Origin: Cryobacterium flavum
GTDB taxonomy: Bacteria > Actinomycetota > Actinomycetes > Actinomycetales > Microbacteriaceae
Direction: 5' to 3'
Length of the DNA stretch: 64,000 nt
Assembly: GCF_900103805.1 (NCBI RefSeq)
Contig: NZ_FNIB01000007.1
Coordinates: 62,001 to 126,000 of the forward strand
The notes under the pieces were generated by a model. The model had not been told where the DNA came from, did no database searches, and was given only the letters and a program-made list of their open reading frames with translations. Numbering within the stretch: the stretch's first letter is position 1; the number at the start of each line of letters is the position of its first letter. A program made the position numbers and the translations under genes. Positions 42,384 through 51,300 of the stretch are shown piece after piece.

Positions 42384-43582
42384 TGGTCATCGGTGCGTTC
42401 GCTGATCGTGGCGCCGACCTGGAGCTGGTCGGCATCGAGAAACGTTTCCCCGGGTTCACCGCTATTGAAAATCTCAACCTCACTATTCCGGCCGGGTCGT
42501 TCTTCGCGCTGCTCGGCCCCTCGGGCTGCGGCAAGACGACCACCCTGCGTCTGGTCGCCGGCCTCGAAGAGCCCACGAGCGGCCGCATCCTGATCGGGGG
42601 AACGGATGTGACCAAGCAGAAATCCTTCCAGCGCCCGGTCAACACCGTGTTCCAGAGCTACGCCCTGTTTCCGCACATGACCGTGCTCGAGAACGTCGCC
42701 TTCGGTCTCCGCCGCCGCAAGATCGGCGATCCGGTGGCCAAAGCGCACGAGGCGCTGCTGTTAGTGGAGCTCGATCACCTGGCCCACCGCAAACCGCAGC
42801 AGTTGTCCGGCGGTCAGCAGCAGCGCGTGGCCCTGGCCCGCGCCATCGTCAACCGGCCGGCATTGCTCCTGCTCGACGAACCGCTTGGGGCCCTCGACCT
42901 CAAGCTGCGGCGCCAGATGCAGCTCGAGTTGAAGACCATCCAGGAGGAGGTCGGCCTCACTTTTCTGCACGTGACCCACGACCAGGAGGAGGCCATGACC
43001 ATGGCCGACACCATCGCGGTCATGAACAAGGGGCGCATCGAGCAGATGGGTGAACCGCAGCAGCTCTACGAACTGCCCAAGACCGCCTTCGTGGCGAACT
43101 TTCTCGGCCAGTCCAACCTGTTCACCGGCCCCGTCGTGTCCACCACGAGTACCGCCATCGCGGTCGACGTGTCCGGGCAGAAGATCGTGGTGCCGCTTGA
43201 GCGCGCGCACCGAATCTCGGGCGAGGTCACGATCGGTGTGCGCCCCGAAAAACTCACCCTGCACGCCGACGAACCGGCCTACGACGCCGGACGCAATACG
43301 ATGGGCCCGGGCAAGGTCATCGATGTGTCGTTCAGCGGCGTCAGCACGCAGTACCTTGTCGCCGTTCCCGGCGTCGGAACACTCGTCGTGTTCGCCCAGA
43401 ACGTGGCTTTCGGCCCGGCCGCGCACGTCGGTGCCGAAGTGTGGCTCAGCTGGAACGTCGACCACGGCTTCGGACTCGACGATGATCCAGCCGATGCTCC
43501 GCGGTTCGAGGCGGATCTCGACACCAAGACCATCGCGCAGCAGCGTCGGTCGTTGCTCGTCACGGAGCTTGAGGAGGCCTAA
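42383..43582 (+). CDS. potA: Spermidine/putrescine ABC transporter ATPase
   Basis: 399 residues. Walker A GPSGCGKT (45-52), signature LSGGQQQ (141-147), Walker B LLLLDEP with E166, and the H-loop HVTHDQEEA; the C-terminal third is the TOBE regulatory domain typical of MalK/PotA ATPases. The first about 10 residues are variable. The ATG is in TGATG with the potD stop. Confidence 0.93.
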   Translation: MVIGAFADRGADLELVGIEKRFPGFTAIENLNLTIPAGSFFALLGPSGCGKTTTLRLVAGLEEPTSGRILIGGTDVTKQKSFQRPVNTVFQSYALFPHMTVLENVAFGLRRRKIGDPVAKAHEALLLVELDHLAHRKPQQLSGGQQQRVALARAIVNRPALLLLDEPLGALDLKLRRQMQLELKTIQEEVGLTFLHVTHDQEEAMTMADTIAVMNKGRIEQMGEPQQLYELPKTAFVANFLGQSNLFTGPVVSTTSTAIAVDVSGQKIVVPLERAHRISGEVTIGVRPEKLTLHADEPAYDAGRNTMGPGKVIDVSFSGVSTQYLVAVPGVGTLVVFAQNVAFGPAAHVGAEVWLSWNVDHGFGLDDDPADAPRFEADLDTKTIAQQRRSLLVTELEEA

Positions 43583-43584
43583 GG

Positions 43585-44502
43585 ATGGCCTTCGCCGCAT
43601 TCTCGACCGCGACTGCGCCGTCGACCGACCCCGTCGCCCGGCGTCGCAGCCCGGTGGCGCTGTTTCTGCTGTTGCCGGGCATCCTCTATCTGGTGCTGTT
43701 TTTTCTGACCCCTTTGGTCTCGCTGCTGCTGACGTCGTTTCAGACGCCCCGGGAGTTCGGTGACATCGGCCAGTACGACTATGCCTTCCGCTGGCAGAAC
43801 TACACCGAGGTCATCACGACCTACTGGCCTCACATCGTGCGATCGTTCAGCTACGCACTGGCCGCGACGTTCTTCGCGCTCGTGATCAGCTACCCGCTGG
43901 CCTACTTTATCGGCGTGAAAGCCCGCAAATGGCCGCTACTGCAGAGCCTCATGCTCGTACTCGTGATCGCACCGTTTTTCATCAGCTTTCTGCTGCGCAC
44001 CCTGGCCTGGAAGCAGCTGTTCTCCGACGAGTCTTTCGTGGTGCAGTCGCTCAAAGCGCTCTCGCTGCTGGGACCGGAAGCACACGTGACCGGCACCGCG
44101 TTTTCGGTGATCTTCGGCCTGACCTACAATTTCATTCCGTTCATGACCCTGCCGTTGTACACGACGCTGGAGCGGCTCGACGTGCGTTACCTCGAGGCCG
44201 GCAACGACCTCTATGCGAGCCCATTCCAGGTGTTCCGCAAGATCACCATTCCGCTGTCGATGCCCGGCATCGTGGCGGGCACCCTGCTCACTTTCATCCC
44301 TGCGGCCGGTGACTATATCAACGCCAGTCGGGACTTTCTCGGTGGTACCGGCACCCAGATGATGGGAAACGTGATCGAGGCGAACTTCCTCGTGCTGCAG
44401 AATTACCCCTCGGCGGCGGCCCTGTCCATCATTCTGATGACCGTCATCCTGGTGATCGTCAGTATCTACGTCAAGCGATCCGGAACGGAGGAACTGCTGT
44501 GA
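43585..44502 (+). CDS. potB: Polyamine ABC transporter permease, PotB type
   Basis: 305-residue membrane protein with six predicted helices; the EAA-type cytoplasmic loop that contacts PotA is near LEAGNDLYASPFQVFRKITI. GAGGAGG lies upstream of the ATG, 2 nt after the potA stop. Its stop overlaps potC (GTGA). Confidence 0.92.
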   Translation: MAFAAFSTATAPSTDPVARRRSPVALFLLLPGILYLVLFFLTPLVSLLLTSFQTPREFGDIGQYDYAFRWQNYTEVITTYWPHIVRSFSYALAATFFALVISYPLAYFIGVKARKWPLLQSLMLVLVIAPFFISFLLRTLAWKQLFSDESFVVQSLKALSLLGPEAHVTGTAFSVIFGLTYNFIPFMTLPLYTTLERLDVRYLEAGNDLYASPFQVFRKITIPLSMPGIVAGTLLTFIPAAGDYINASRDFLGGTGTQMMGNVIEANFLVLQNYPSAAALSIILMTVILVIVSIYVKRSGTEELL

Positions 44503-45305
44503 AACTCTCCCTCGGCAAATGGCTGCTGCCCGTCTACAGCGGGTTGGCGCTGCTGTTCCTGATGATTCCTATCGGCTACACCTTCGTTTACTCCTTCAAC
44601 GACTCCCTCAAATCCAACATCACCTGGCGCGGATTCACCTTCGACAAGTGGCTCAATGTCTGCAACGTACAAAATGGTGCTGTCTGTCAAGCCTTCGGCA
44701 ACAGCCTGTTCATCGGCGCCGTGGCCACGGTCGTCGCGACCACCCTCGGCACCATGATCGCGATCGCCATCGTGCGCTACCGGTTCAAGTTTCGGTCACA
44801 GACCAGCCTGCTGCTGTTTTTGCCGATGGCCACCCCGGAGGTCGTGCTCGGCGCCGGCCTGGCGGCGCAGTTTCTGTCGCTCGGTGTGCCGAAGGACATG
44901 CTGACGATCATTCTGGCGCACACCATGTTCTGCATCAGCTTCGTCGTAGTCACGGTGAAGGCCCGGGTGGCCAGCCTCGACCCGGCTCTGGAAGAAGCCG
45001 GCCGCGACCTGTACGGCTCCGCCTGGCAGGTATTCGCGCGCATCACCTTTCCGCTGCTGCTGCCCGGCATTCTCGCGGCCGCTCTGTTGTCGTTCGCGTT
45101 GTCCTTTGACGACTTCATCATCACGAACTTCAACTCCGGGGCGGTGACGACGTTCCCCAAGTACATCTACATTTCGGCGGCACGCGGAATTCCGGCGGAG
45201 GCCAACGTGCTCGCGTCGGCCGTGTTCATTCTCGCGCTTGTCGTGGTCGTGACAGTGCAGGTGTCCGGGGCGGCGAAGGCGCGGCGGCTGGCCAAGCTGA
45301 GCTAA
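44499..45305 (+). CDS. potC: Polyamine ABC transporter permease, PotC type
   Basis: 268 residues with six membrane helices and an EAA loop at LEEAGRDLYGSAWQVFARIT; SFDDFIITNF is typical of PotC. GTG start with GGAGG upstream and 4-nt overlap with potB. Its stop TAA overlaps the stop of the convergent asparaginase gene (CTAA). Completes a potDABC importer that would supply substrate to the polyamine-degrading enzymes encoded on either side. Confidence 0.92.
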   Translation: MKLSLGKWLLPVYSGLALLFLMIPIGYTFVYSFNDSLKSNITWRGFTFDKWLNVCNVQNGAVCQAFGNSLFIGAVATVVATTLGTMIAIAIVRYRFKFRSQTSLLLFLPMATPEVVLGAGLAAQFLSLGVPKDMLTIILAHTMFCISFVVVTVKARVASLDPALEEAGRDLYGSAWQVFARITFPLLLPGILAAALLSFALSFDDFIITNFNSGAVTTFPKYIYISAARGIPAEANVLASAVFILALVVVVTVQVSGAAKARRLAKLS

Positions 45306-46294
45306 ATGTAGCTGGCGCGAATCTCTCCGACCGGACGGCCGCCGCCGGTAACCGTGAGGCCGAGCTCGGGCAGCAACTGCGCGACGTCAGCTCGCTGGAT
45401 CGCCCCAGCGTCCGCCAGCAGGCTGACTGCAACCGCAGCGGCGGCCCGCAGGTTGCCGTCGAGTATCTTCAATGCCACGGTGGTACCGTTTTCGGCGGCT
45501 GCGACCATGATTCCCTCCGCGCCGCCCTTCATGAACAGGCCGAGCCGGTCGATCACGATGCTGTCGGAGTGGCCGGGACCGGCCACCACCCAGCCATTGG
45601 CGCGCACCGCTTCGGCCAGAAAACCGGCCTCGCGGTAGATCGCGAACGGGGAGTTGGACTTGCTGGTGGCAATGCGCGCGATCCCGCGCGCCAGGCCCCC
45701 GAGGGAGATCGCGTGGACCGGGGCGCCGCAGCCGTCGATACCGGAGGCGACCGGTCGTTCGCCGGTGAAGCGTTCGAGCACGTCGAGGATGCGCTTTTGC
45801 AGCGGATGCGCCGGGTCCAGATAGCCGTCCAGCGCCCAGCCGTTCTGCTGGCAGGCCACGAGCATGGCCGCATGCTTGCCCGAGCACTCCATGTAGACCG
45901 GTGCCTTGGTGGCACCGAGGCGCACGAGAGCGTCTCGGGCGGCGGAGTCGATCGGCCAGGCAGCAGGGCACGCGAGCGCCGTTTCCGGAACTCCGGCCCG
46001 GGAGAGCAGGCCGCGAACGAGTTCGATGTGGGCGGCGGTGCCGCTGTGACTCGCGGTAGCGATGGCGGCATCCGCTCCCCGCAGGGCGGCGCCGCTGGCC
46101 ATGACCGCGACGGCCTGGAACGGTTTCATCGCCGAGCGCGGAAAGACCGCGCTGGTGACGTCGCCGAGCGCCCGCAACACCTCGCCGTTGGTGCCGAGCA
46201 CGATCGCCGAACCGGCGTGGCGGGATTCGACGAAGCCGCTGCGCTCCACGACGGCGAGCTCGACGGAATCGTCGACCGTAAAGGTTTCAGACAC
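45302..46294 (-). CDS. Type II (Rhizobium etli-like) L-asparaginase
   Basis: 330-residue protein of the asparaginase II family (PF06089), which is unrelated to E. coli AnsA/AnsB and resembles a serine beta-lactamase-like fold. Conserved features are LVERSG-like AVVERSGFVESRHAG, PRSAMKPFQA, ASHSG, CSGKHAAML and DGCGAPVHA. It hydrolyses asparagine to aspartate and ammonia. GTG start 5 nt after the gabT stop, so it is translated as part of a gabT-asparaginase operon. No signal peptide. Confidence 0.88.
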   Translation of the reverse strand: MSETFTVDDSVELAVVERSGFVESRHAGSAIVLGTNGEVLRALGDVTSAVFPRSAMKPFQAVAVMASGAALRGADAAIATASHSGTAAHIELVRGLLSRAGVPETALACPAAWPIDSAARDALVRLGATKAPVYMECSGKHAAMLVACQQNGWALDGYLDPAHPLQKRILDVLERFTGERPVASGIDGCGAPVHAISLGGLARGIARIATSKSNSPFAIYREAGFLAEAVRANGWVVAGPGHSDSIVIDRLGLFMKGGAEGIMVAAAENGTTVALKILDGNLRAAAAVAVSLLADAGAIQRADVAQLLPELGLTVTGGGRPVGEIRASYI

Positions 46295-46299
46295 AGTGG

Positions 46300-47676
46300 C
46301 TACAGCGCGGCCATGGCGTCGTCGATCACCGAGAGGGCGTCGACGATCAGGGCATCAGACAGCGCGAGACTCGGCAGAAAACGCAGCACGTTGCCGTAGG
46401 TGCCGGCGGTGAGCAGCAGCACGCCGTGCTGGCCGGCGTAGGTCGAAATCGCGCTCACCGCGGCGGCGTTGGGCGCCTTCGTCGTGTCGCCGGTACCGGG
46501 CTGCACCAGCTCGATCGCCATCATGGCACCGTGCCCGCGAATCTCGCCGATGATGTCGTACTTGTTCTTGAGCGCGGTCAGGCCCGCCGTGAGCGACCGC
46601 TCGATGCGCTGTGCTTCGCCGAGCAGGTTGTTCGCGTCGATGGCCTCGAACACAGCGATCGCAGCGGCACAGGAGACCGGGTTGCCACCAAAGGTGCCGC
46701 CGAGGCCGCCGGGCTGGGAAGCATCCATGATTTCAGCGCGGCCGGTGACGGCGGCGAGCGGGAAGCCCCCGGCGATGCCCTTGGCACTGAGCACGAGGTC
46801 GGGGATCCAGCCGAAGTGCTCACTCGCGTAGTACTTACCCGAGCGCGCCATGCCGCTCTGGATCTCATCGGCGATCATGACGACACCGTTCTTGGTGCAC
46901 CATTCCTGCAGGGCGGGCAGGTATCCATCCGCTGGCACCATGAAACCGCCCTCACCCTGGATGGGTTCGACGACCAGACAGGCCAGATCGGATGCCCCGA
47001 TCACCTTGTCGAGGTAGGCGATGGTGCGGGCGGCCGCCTCGGAACCGGTCAGGCCGTCGTGATAGGGGTAGGAACTCGGGGCGTGGTAGACATCGCTCGC
47101 GAGGGGACCGTAGCCGGTGGCGTAGGGCATGGCCTTGTAGTTCATGGCCATGGTCAGCACGGTGCGGCCATGGTAGGCGTGGTCGAGTACCGCGACGGCG
47201 CGGCGACCGGTGTACTTGCGGGCGATCTTCACGCCGTTTTCGACGGCTTCGGCGCCGGAGTTGATGAGCACGCTCTTCTTCGGGAAATTACCCGGGGTGT
47301 GCTCGGCGAGCAGCTCGGCGACGCGCACGTACTCTTCATAGGGGGTGACGGTGAACAGGGTGTGGATGAAGTCCTGGGACTGTTCGATGGCCGCGGCAAC
47401 GACGCTGGTCTCGGTGTGGCCGATCGTGGTGACGCCGATTCCGGCACCGAGGTCGATGAACTGGTTGCCGTCAACATCAACGAGGATCGCCCCGTTGGCC
47501 TTGGCAATGTAAACGGGGAGCATGGAGCTGACGCCGTCGGAGACGACCGCTCGACGCCGCTCCTGCAACGCTGCAGAGATCGGACCGGGAATGGCCGTGA
47601 CGATCTTTCGTTCTTGCGCGACGGAGTACGTGGTCGCGGCGGCAGTGGTAGCAGAGTTTGTGAGGGTGTCAGTCAT
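46300..47676 (-). CDS. gabT: 4-aminobutyrate aminotransferase
   Basis: 458 residues of class III PLP transaminases. The PLP lysine lies in LSAKGIAGGFPLAAV, and NSGAEAVEN, AYHGRT, ADEIQSG and GGTFGGNPV are intact. It converts GABA and 2-oxoglutarate to succinate semialdehyde and glutamate. It fits downstream of the aminobutyraldehyde dehydrogenase encoded at 32.5 kb. A second paralogue lies at 49.9 kb. GGAAG precedes the ATG, and a TAAAGT lies 9 nt upstream. Confidence 0.9.
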   Translation of the reverse strand: MTDTLTNSATTAAATTYSVAQERKIVTAIPGPISAALQERRRAVVSDGVSSMLPVYIAKANGAILVDVDGNQFIDLGAGIGVTTIGHTETSVVAAAIEQSQDFIHTLFTVTPYEEYVRVAELLAEHTPGNFPKKSVLINSGAEAVENGVKIARKYTGRRAVAVLDHAYHGRTVLTMAMNYKAMPYATGYGPLASDVYHAPSSYPYHDGLTGSEAAARTIAYLDKVIGASDLACLVVEPIQGEGGFMVPADGYLPALQEWCTKNGVVMIADEIQSGMARSGKYYASEHFGWIPDLVLSAKGIAGGFPLAAVTGRAEIMDASQPGGLGGTFGGNPVSCAAAIAVFEAIDANNLLGEAQRIERSLTAGLTALKNKYDIIGEIRGHGAMMAIELVQPGTGDTTKAPNAAAVSAISTYAGQHGVLLLTAGTYGNVLRFLPSLALSDALIVDALSVIDDAMAAL

Positions 47677-47764
47677 GATGCTTCCACTTTACCGATCTCA
47701 TTCCCCACGAGGCTGGTTGTGCTGTCAGAATTACTGAAGGAGATAGCGATTTCGAGGGGGAATC

Positions 47765-48247
47765 ATGCTCGGCGAGCACAATTACGCGGTACGGGTCGAC
47801 TGGACCGGCAATGAGGGCAGTGGTACGAGCAGCTATCGGGCCTACGGCCGACAGCACACGATCACGCCGGTGGGCAAGGGAGCCGAGGTCAAGGCCGTCA
47901 TCAAGGGATCGAGCGACCCGACTTTTCACGGAAATGCCGAACGCTGGAACCCGGAAGAGCTGCTGCTCGCCGCGCTCAGCCAGTGCCACATGCTCTCCTA
48001 CCTGCACGTGGCCGTGCGGCACGGGGTGACGGTCACCGCCTATACCGACTCCGCGGTCGGAGTGATGCGCCAGCGGCCGGGCGGCGGCGGAAGTTTCGCA
48101 TCCGCTACCCTGCGCCCGCGCGTGACGATAAGTGACCCCACCCAGGTCGATTTTGCGCAGTCGCTGCACGCCGAGGCGGCGCGGGAGTGCTTCATCGGGG
48201 CCTCGATGAACTTTCCGGTCGTGCACGAGCCGGTCACCACGGTCTAG
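47765..48247 (+). CDS. OsmC family protein
   Basis: 160 residues, cytoplasmic, with the two redox-active cysteines of OsmC/Ohr proteins: C74 in LSQCHMLSYL and C142 in ARECFIGASMNFPV. OsmC proteins reduce organic hydroperoxides; YhfA-like members have unknown roles. The N-terminal beta-strand start YAVRVDWTGNEGSGTSSY is characteristic. It is divergent from gabT and monocistronic. Confidence 0.88.
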   Translation: MLGEHNYAVRVDWTGNEGSGTSSYRAYGRQHTITPVGKGAEVKAVIKGSSDPTFHGNAERWNPEELLLAALSQCHMLSYLHVAVRHGVTVTAYTDSAVGVMRQRPGGGGSFASATLRPRVTISDPTQVDFAQSLHAEAARECFIGASMNFPVVHEPVTTV

Positions 48248-48358
48248 CAGCGTCCCGGAAGGACAGAAATTGCGCATGGCGCGGTAGTGCGGTTTGCGTA
48301 GTAGTGTGGGATCCGTTGAAGGTGTGAGCGAACGCTCGAGCCGATGAAGGGGATGCCG

Positions 48359-48718
48359 ATGGATACCACCCAGTTACTCAAGGGGGTGCTTGACATGGCC
48401 GTTCTGGCCGTCATCGTTGACGACGACGGCTACGGCTATGACATCGTGCGCCGATTGCGCGCCGCCGGACTCGACGAGGTCGGCGACGCTTCGGTCTACG
48501 GCACCCTGCGGCGGCTGTACAGCGCGGGGGCGTTGTCGAGCTACGTGGTGCCGTCGGACGGCGGGCCGCACCGCAAGTACTACGGAATGAACCCGCACGG
48601 CCGGGCCATGCTCGCCGAACAGTGCGCGAACTGGACCCACTTTGCCGACACTCTCACCCAGCTGCTCGAGAATCCGCAGCGCTCCGCTCTCCTACCCACG
48701 ATCGGCGACAACTCATGA
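48359..48718 (+). CDS. PadR family transcriptional regulator (second copy)
   Basis: 119 residues from ATG 48359, chosen because GGGG lies 6 nt upstream and MDTTQLLKGVLDMAVLAVI is a typical PadR start; ATGs at 48344 and 48353 are alternatives. Winged helix with GYGYDIVRRL and YGTLRRLYSAGALSS. It overlaps the downstream HAAS-type membrane gene (ATGA). No perfect palindrome like that of the first padR was found upstream, so the operators probably differ. Confidence 0.9.
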   Translation: MDTTQLLKGVLDMAVLAVIVDDDGYGYDIVRRLRAAGLDEVGDASVYGTLRRLYSAGALSSYVVPSDGGPHRKYYGMNPHGRAMLAEQCANWTHFADTLTQLLENPQRSALLPTIGDNS

Positions 48719-49815
48719 GCGAAACAGCTACGACTCCGCAGTCCATTCGCGACTTTGCCCTGGCCGTGCGAGCGGCCCTGAACGATCTTCCCGCTGATGA
48801 CGTCGACGACCTCACCGACGGCCTCGAAGCCGACCTCACCGAGCAGGCCGCCGACGTGGATGCCGGCGATGCCGCGGCGCCCGAGGTTGACCTCGGCGAT
48901 CCGGTCGCCTACGCCGGCGAGTTGCGTGGCGCGGCCGGGCTTCCCGTGCGGGGAGCGACGCCCGAAGCCCGCGTGCCGCGGCTGCGCCGGCTGCGCACCC
49001 GGGTCGGTGCCGCGCGAGCTGGCGCGGCCCGGCGCATTCGTTCGAGTGCGGCCGGTGCGGCGGTGCTCGACTTTGTGCTCGCGTTGCGCCCCGCGTGGTG
49101 GGTGCTGCGCGGCTGGGTTGTCTATGCGGTCGCGGAGGTTTTCGCAGGTGGCGGGATCAGCACTGTGCCGACCGATCCACTGAGGTGGGTTGTGCTCACT
49201 GCTTTTGTGGTCTTGAGCGTGCAGTGGGGGCGCGGCCGGTGGCTGCCCTGGCGTTGGCTTCCCGGCTTTCGCACGGTGGTGAGCGTGTGCGCGGTTCTGG
49301 TGCTGCCGATCGTGCTGATGGTCACGGCCAACCAGGCCGGAACGCAGAACACTGCGTACGTGGACTACAACCCGGCTCCGACGCCCGGACTCATGCAGAG
49401 CGGCGAGCAGGTGACCAACGTGTTCGCCTACGATACCGACGGCCAGCCGCTCACCGACGTGCAGCTGTTCGACCAGAGCGGTCGTGCCCTCAACGTGGTC
49501 AACGACCCGGTCAATACGAACTACCTGCCCCAGCTTGATGCGGCCGGCGAGCAGGACATGGTGGTGCCGAGCCTGTTGGTGCCCGGCGGCGGCTGGAATG
49601 TGTTTCCGCTCCGGCTGGTGGCGTCAGGCGATATCGACTACACTTACGACTTTCTTGGCCAGGCCTACCAGGCGGATGCCGCACCGTCGCCGTTTCCGTT
49701 CGCCCAGGTACGGCCCCTCGTGCCGGTGTCCGAAACGGGGGAGCCGACACCATCGCCGTCACCCACGCTTGTGCCGGTGCCGACAGCATCCGCTTCGCCA
49801 ACGGCCGGACCATGA
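48715..49815 (+). CDS. HAAS-type membrane protein paired with PadR (second copy)
   Basis: 366 residues: N-terminal helical HAAS-like domain (RDFALAVRAALNDLPADDVDDLTDGLEADL then VDLGDPVAYAGELRGAAGLP), an Arg/Ala-rich linker, three or four membrane helices (about 115-215), then an outer domain of about 120 residues with beta-rich pattern and a Pro/Thr/Ser tail (GEPTPSPSPT). It is larger than the partner of the first padR because of the outer domain. Function unknown; possibly a sensor whose signal is passed to PadR. Confidence 0.75.
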   Translation: MSETATTPQSIRDFALAVRAALNDLPADDVDDLTDGLEADLTEQAADVDAGDAAAPEVDLGDPVAYAGELRGAAGLPVRGATPEARVPRLRRLRTRVGAARAGAARRIRSSAAGAAVLDFVLALRPAWWVLRGWVVYAVAEVFAGGGISTVPTDPLRWVVLTAFVVLSVQWGRGRWLPWRWLPGFRTVVSVCAVLVLPIVLMVTANQAGTQNTAYVDYNPAPTPGLMQSGEQVTNVFAYDTDGQPLTDVQLFDQSGRALNVVNDPVNTNYLPQLDAAGEQDMVVPSLLVPGGGWNVFPLRLVASGDIDYTYDFLGQAYQADAAPSPFPFAQVRPLVPVSETGEPTPSPSPTLVPVPTASASPTAGP

Positions 49816-49925
49816 TGCGCCCGGCCGGCGGTGGGGCGGCGGTCATCAGCCCCTCGGACATCGACCTGCCGCCGACCCAGTCCGTCGACATCACGGACTG
49901 GGTGAGGGGCGACTACGCGGGGTAG
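49812..49925 (+). CDS. Small hypothetical protein (37 residues)
   Basis: A short frame whose ATG overlaps the stop of the preceding gene (ATGA), which fits the coupling habit of this genome. It reads through DIDLPPTQSVDITDWVRGD and ends 10 bases inside the 3' end of the convergent gabT paralogue. There is no ribosome binding site and no known family, so it may be a chance frame or a truncated remnant. Confidence 0.2.
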   Translation: MMRPAGGGAAVISPSDIDLPPTQSVDITDWVRGDYAG

Positions 49926-51259
49926 GCGGCTACCAGCGCAGCGAGGGCCTCCTCGAGCACGGTGGCAGCATCGTCGATGAGCTCGTCAGAGATCACGACA
50001 CTCGGCATGATGCGCAGCACCGAATCCCAGCTGCCGGCGTCGAGCGCGATGACACCGTTCGTGGTGGCGTGCTTGATCACGGCGGTCAGGGCCTCGGGGT
50101 AGGGCTTCTTGGTTCCCGGGTGCACGAGCTCGACGCCGAACATGGCGCCCTTGCCGCGGACTTCGCCGACGATGGAGAACTTCTCGGCCCAGTCGCCGAT
50201 TCGCGCCCAGAGGGCGGCTTCCACCCGCTTGGCCTCACCGAGCAGATTGTCCCGCTCGATCAGGTTGAACACTGCGAGGGCGGCCGCGGTGGAGACCGGG
50301 TTGCCGCCGAAGGTGCCGCCGATGCCGCCGGGCTGCACGGAGTCCATGATGTCGGCGCGGCCGGTGACGGCGGCCAGCGGAAAGCCGCCGGCGATGCCCT
50401 TGGCGGTCGTGACCAGGTCGGGAACGACATCGTGGTGCTCGATCGAGTACCAGACGCCGGTTCGGGCGATGCCGGCCTGAATCTCATCGGCCACGAAGAC
50501 GATGCCGTTCTCAGTGCAAAATTCGCGAATGCGCTTGAAATAGCCGGGTGCAGGAATAACGATGCCGCCGTCGCCCTGGATCGGCTCGACGAAGAACGCC
50601 GCGACCTCGGTCGCGCCGATGTGGGTATTGATGTAGTCGATGGTCTTCTCAGCCGCTTCCAGACCACTCAGGCCGTCACGGAACGGGTAGCTCGTCGGCA
50701 CGCTGTAGATCTCGCCGGGGAACGGGCCCATTCCGGCGCGCTCCGGCCACGGCCGGTAGGTCATCGCCATGGTCAGGTTGGTACGACCGTGAAAAGCGTG
50801 GTCGAGGGCCACGATGGCCCGGCGTCCGGTGAACTTGCGGGCGATCTTCACCGCGTTCTCCACCGCTTCCGCGCCGGTATTCACGAGCACCGAGTGCTTC
50901 TCGAAATCGCCGGGGGTGATCTGGCTAAGTTTCTCGGCGACCGCCACGTAGTTCTCGTAGGGCGTGACCGTGAAAAGAGTGTGGGTCAGTTTCGCTGCCT
51001 GAGCGGATGCTGCCGCCGCGACGTCGGGATGCGCGTGACCGATCGTGGTCACCCCGATGCCGCAGCCGAGGTCGATGATCTGGTTGCCATCAACGTCGAC
51101 CAGGATCGCTCCGGCGCCGTGGTCCATGTAAATGTTGGCGAGCGTTCCGGCGCCGCGGGCAACCGTTTTCTCTCGCCTGGCCTGAAGCTCGACCGACTTG
51201 GGGCCGGGGAGAGCCGTCACGAGCTTGCGTTTCTGGGGCACCGAATACGTAGCAGTCAT
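49913..51259 (-). CDS. 4-aminobutyrate aminotransferase paralogue
   Basis: 448 residues, the second GabT-like class III transaminase in the window, with TTAKGIAGGFPLAAV (PLP lysine), NTGAEAVENA, ADEIQAGIARTG and GGTFGGNPVS. It is alignable with the 46.3-kb copy along its full length but clearly diverged, so this is an old duplication or separate acquisition. It may prefer 5-aminovalerate or another omega-amino acid. TAGGCT 6 nt before the ATG on this strand is a likely -10. Confidence 0.85.
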   Translation of the reverse strand: MTATYSVPQKRKLVTALPGPKSVELQARREKTVARGAGTLANIYMDHGAGAILVDVDGNQIIDLGCGIGVTTIGHAHPDVAAAASAQAAKLTHTLFTVTPYENYVAVAEKLSQITPGDFEKHSVLVNTGAEAVENAVKIARKFTGRRAIVALDHAFHGRTNLTMAMTYRPWPERAGMGPFPGEIYSVPTSYPFRDGLSGLEAAEKTIDYINTHIGATEVAAFFVEPIQGDGGIVIPAPGYFKRIREFCTENGIVFVADEIQAGIARTGVWYSIEHHDVVPDLVTTAKGIAGGFPLAAVTGRADIMDSVQPGGIGGTFGGNPVSTAAALAVFNLIERDNLLGEAKRVEAALWARIGDWAEKFSIVGEVRGKGAMFGVELVHPGTKKPYPEALTAVIKHATTNGVIALDAGSWDSVLRIMPSVVISDELIDDAATVLEEALAALVAAYPA

Positions 51260-51300
51260 TGCTCCAGCCTATGACCGCCAGCTCGACGGTAAGACCGCGG

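Noticed and set aside
49484-51274. Open frame of about 600 codons on the plus strand opposite the second gabT
   Set aside because: Same reason: antisense shadow of a conserved PLP enzyme; its first part is out of frame with the HAAS gene.
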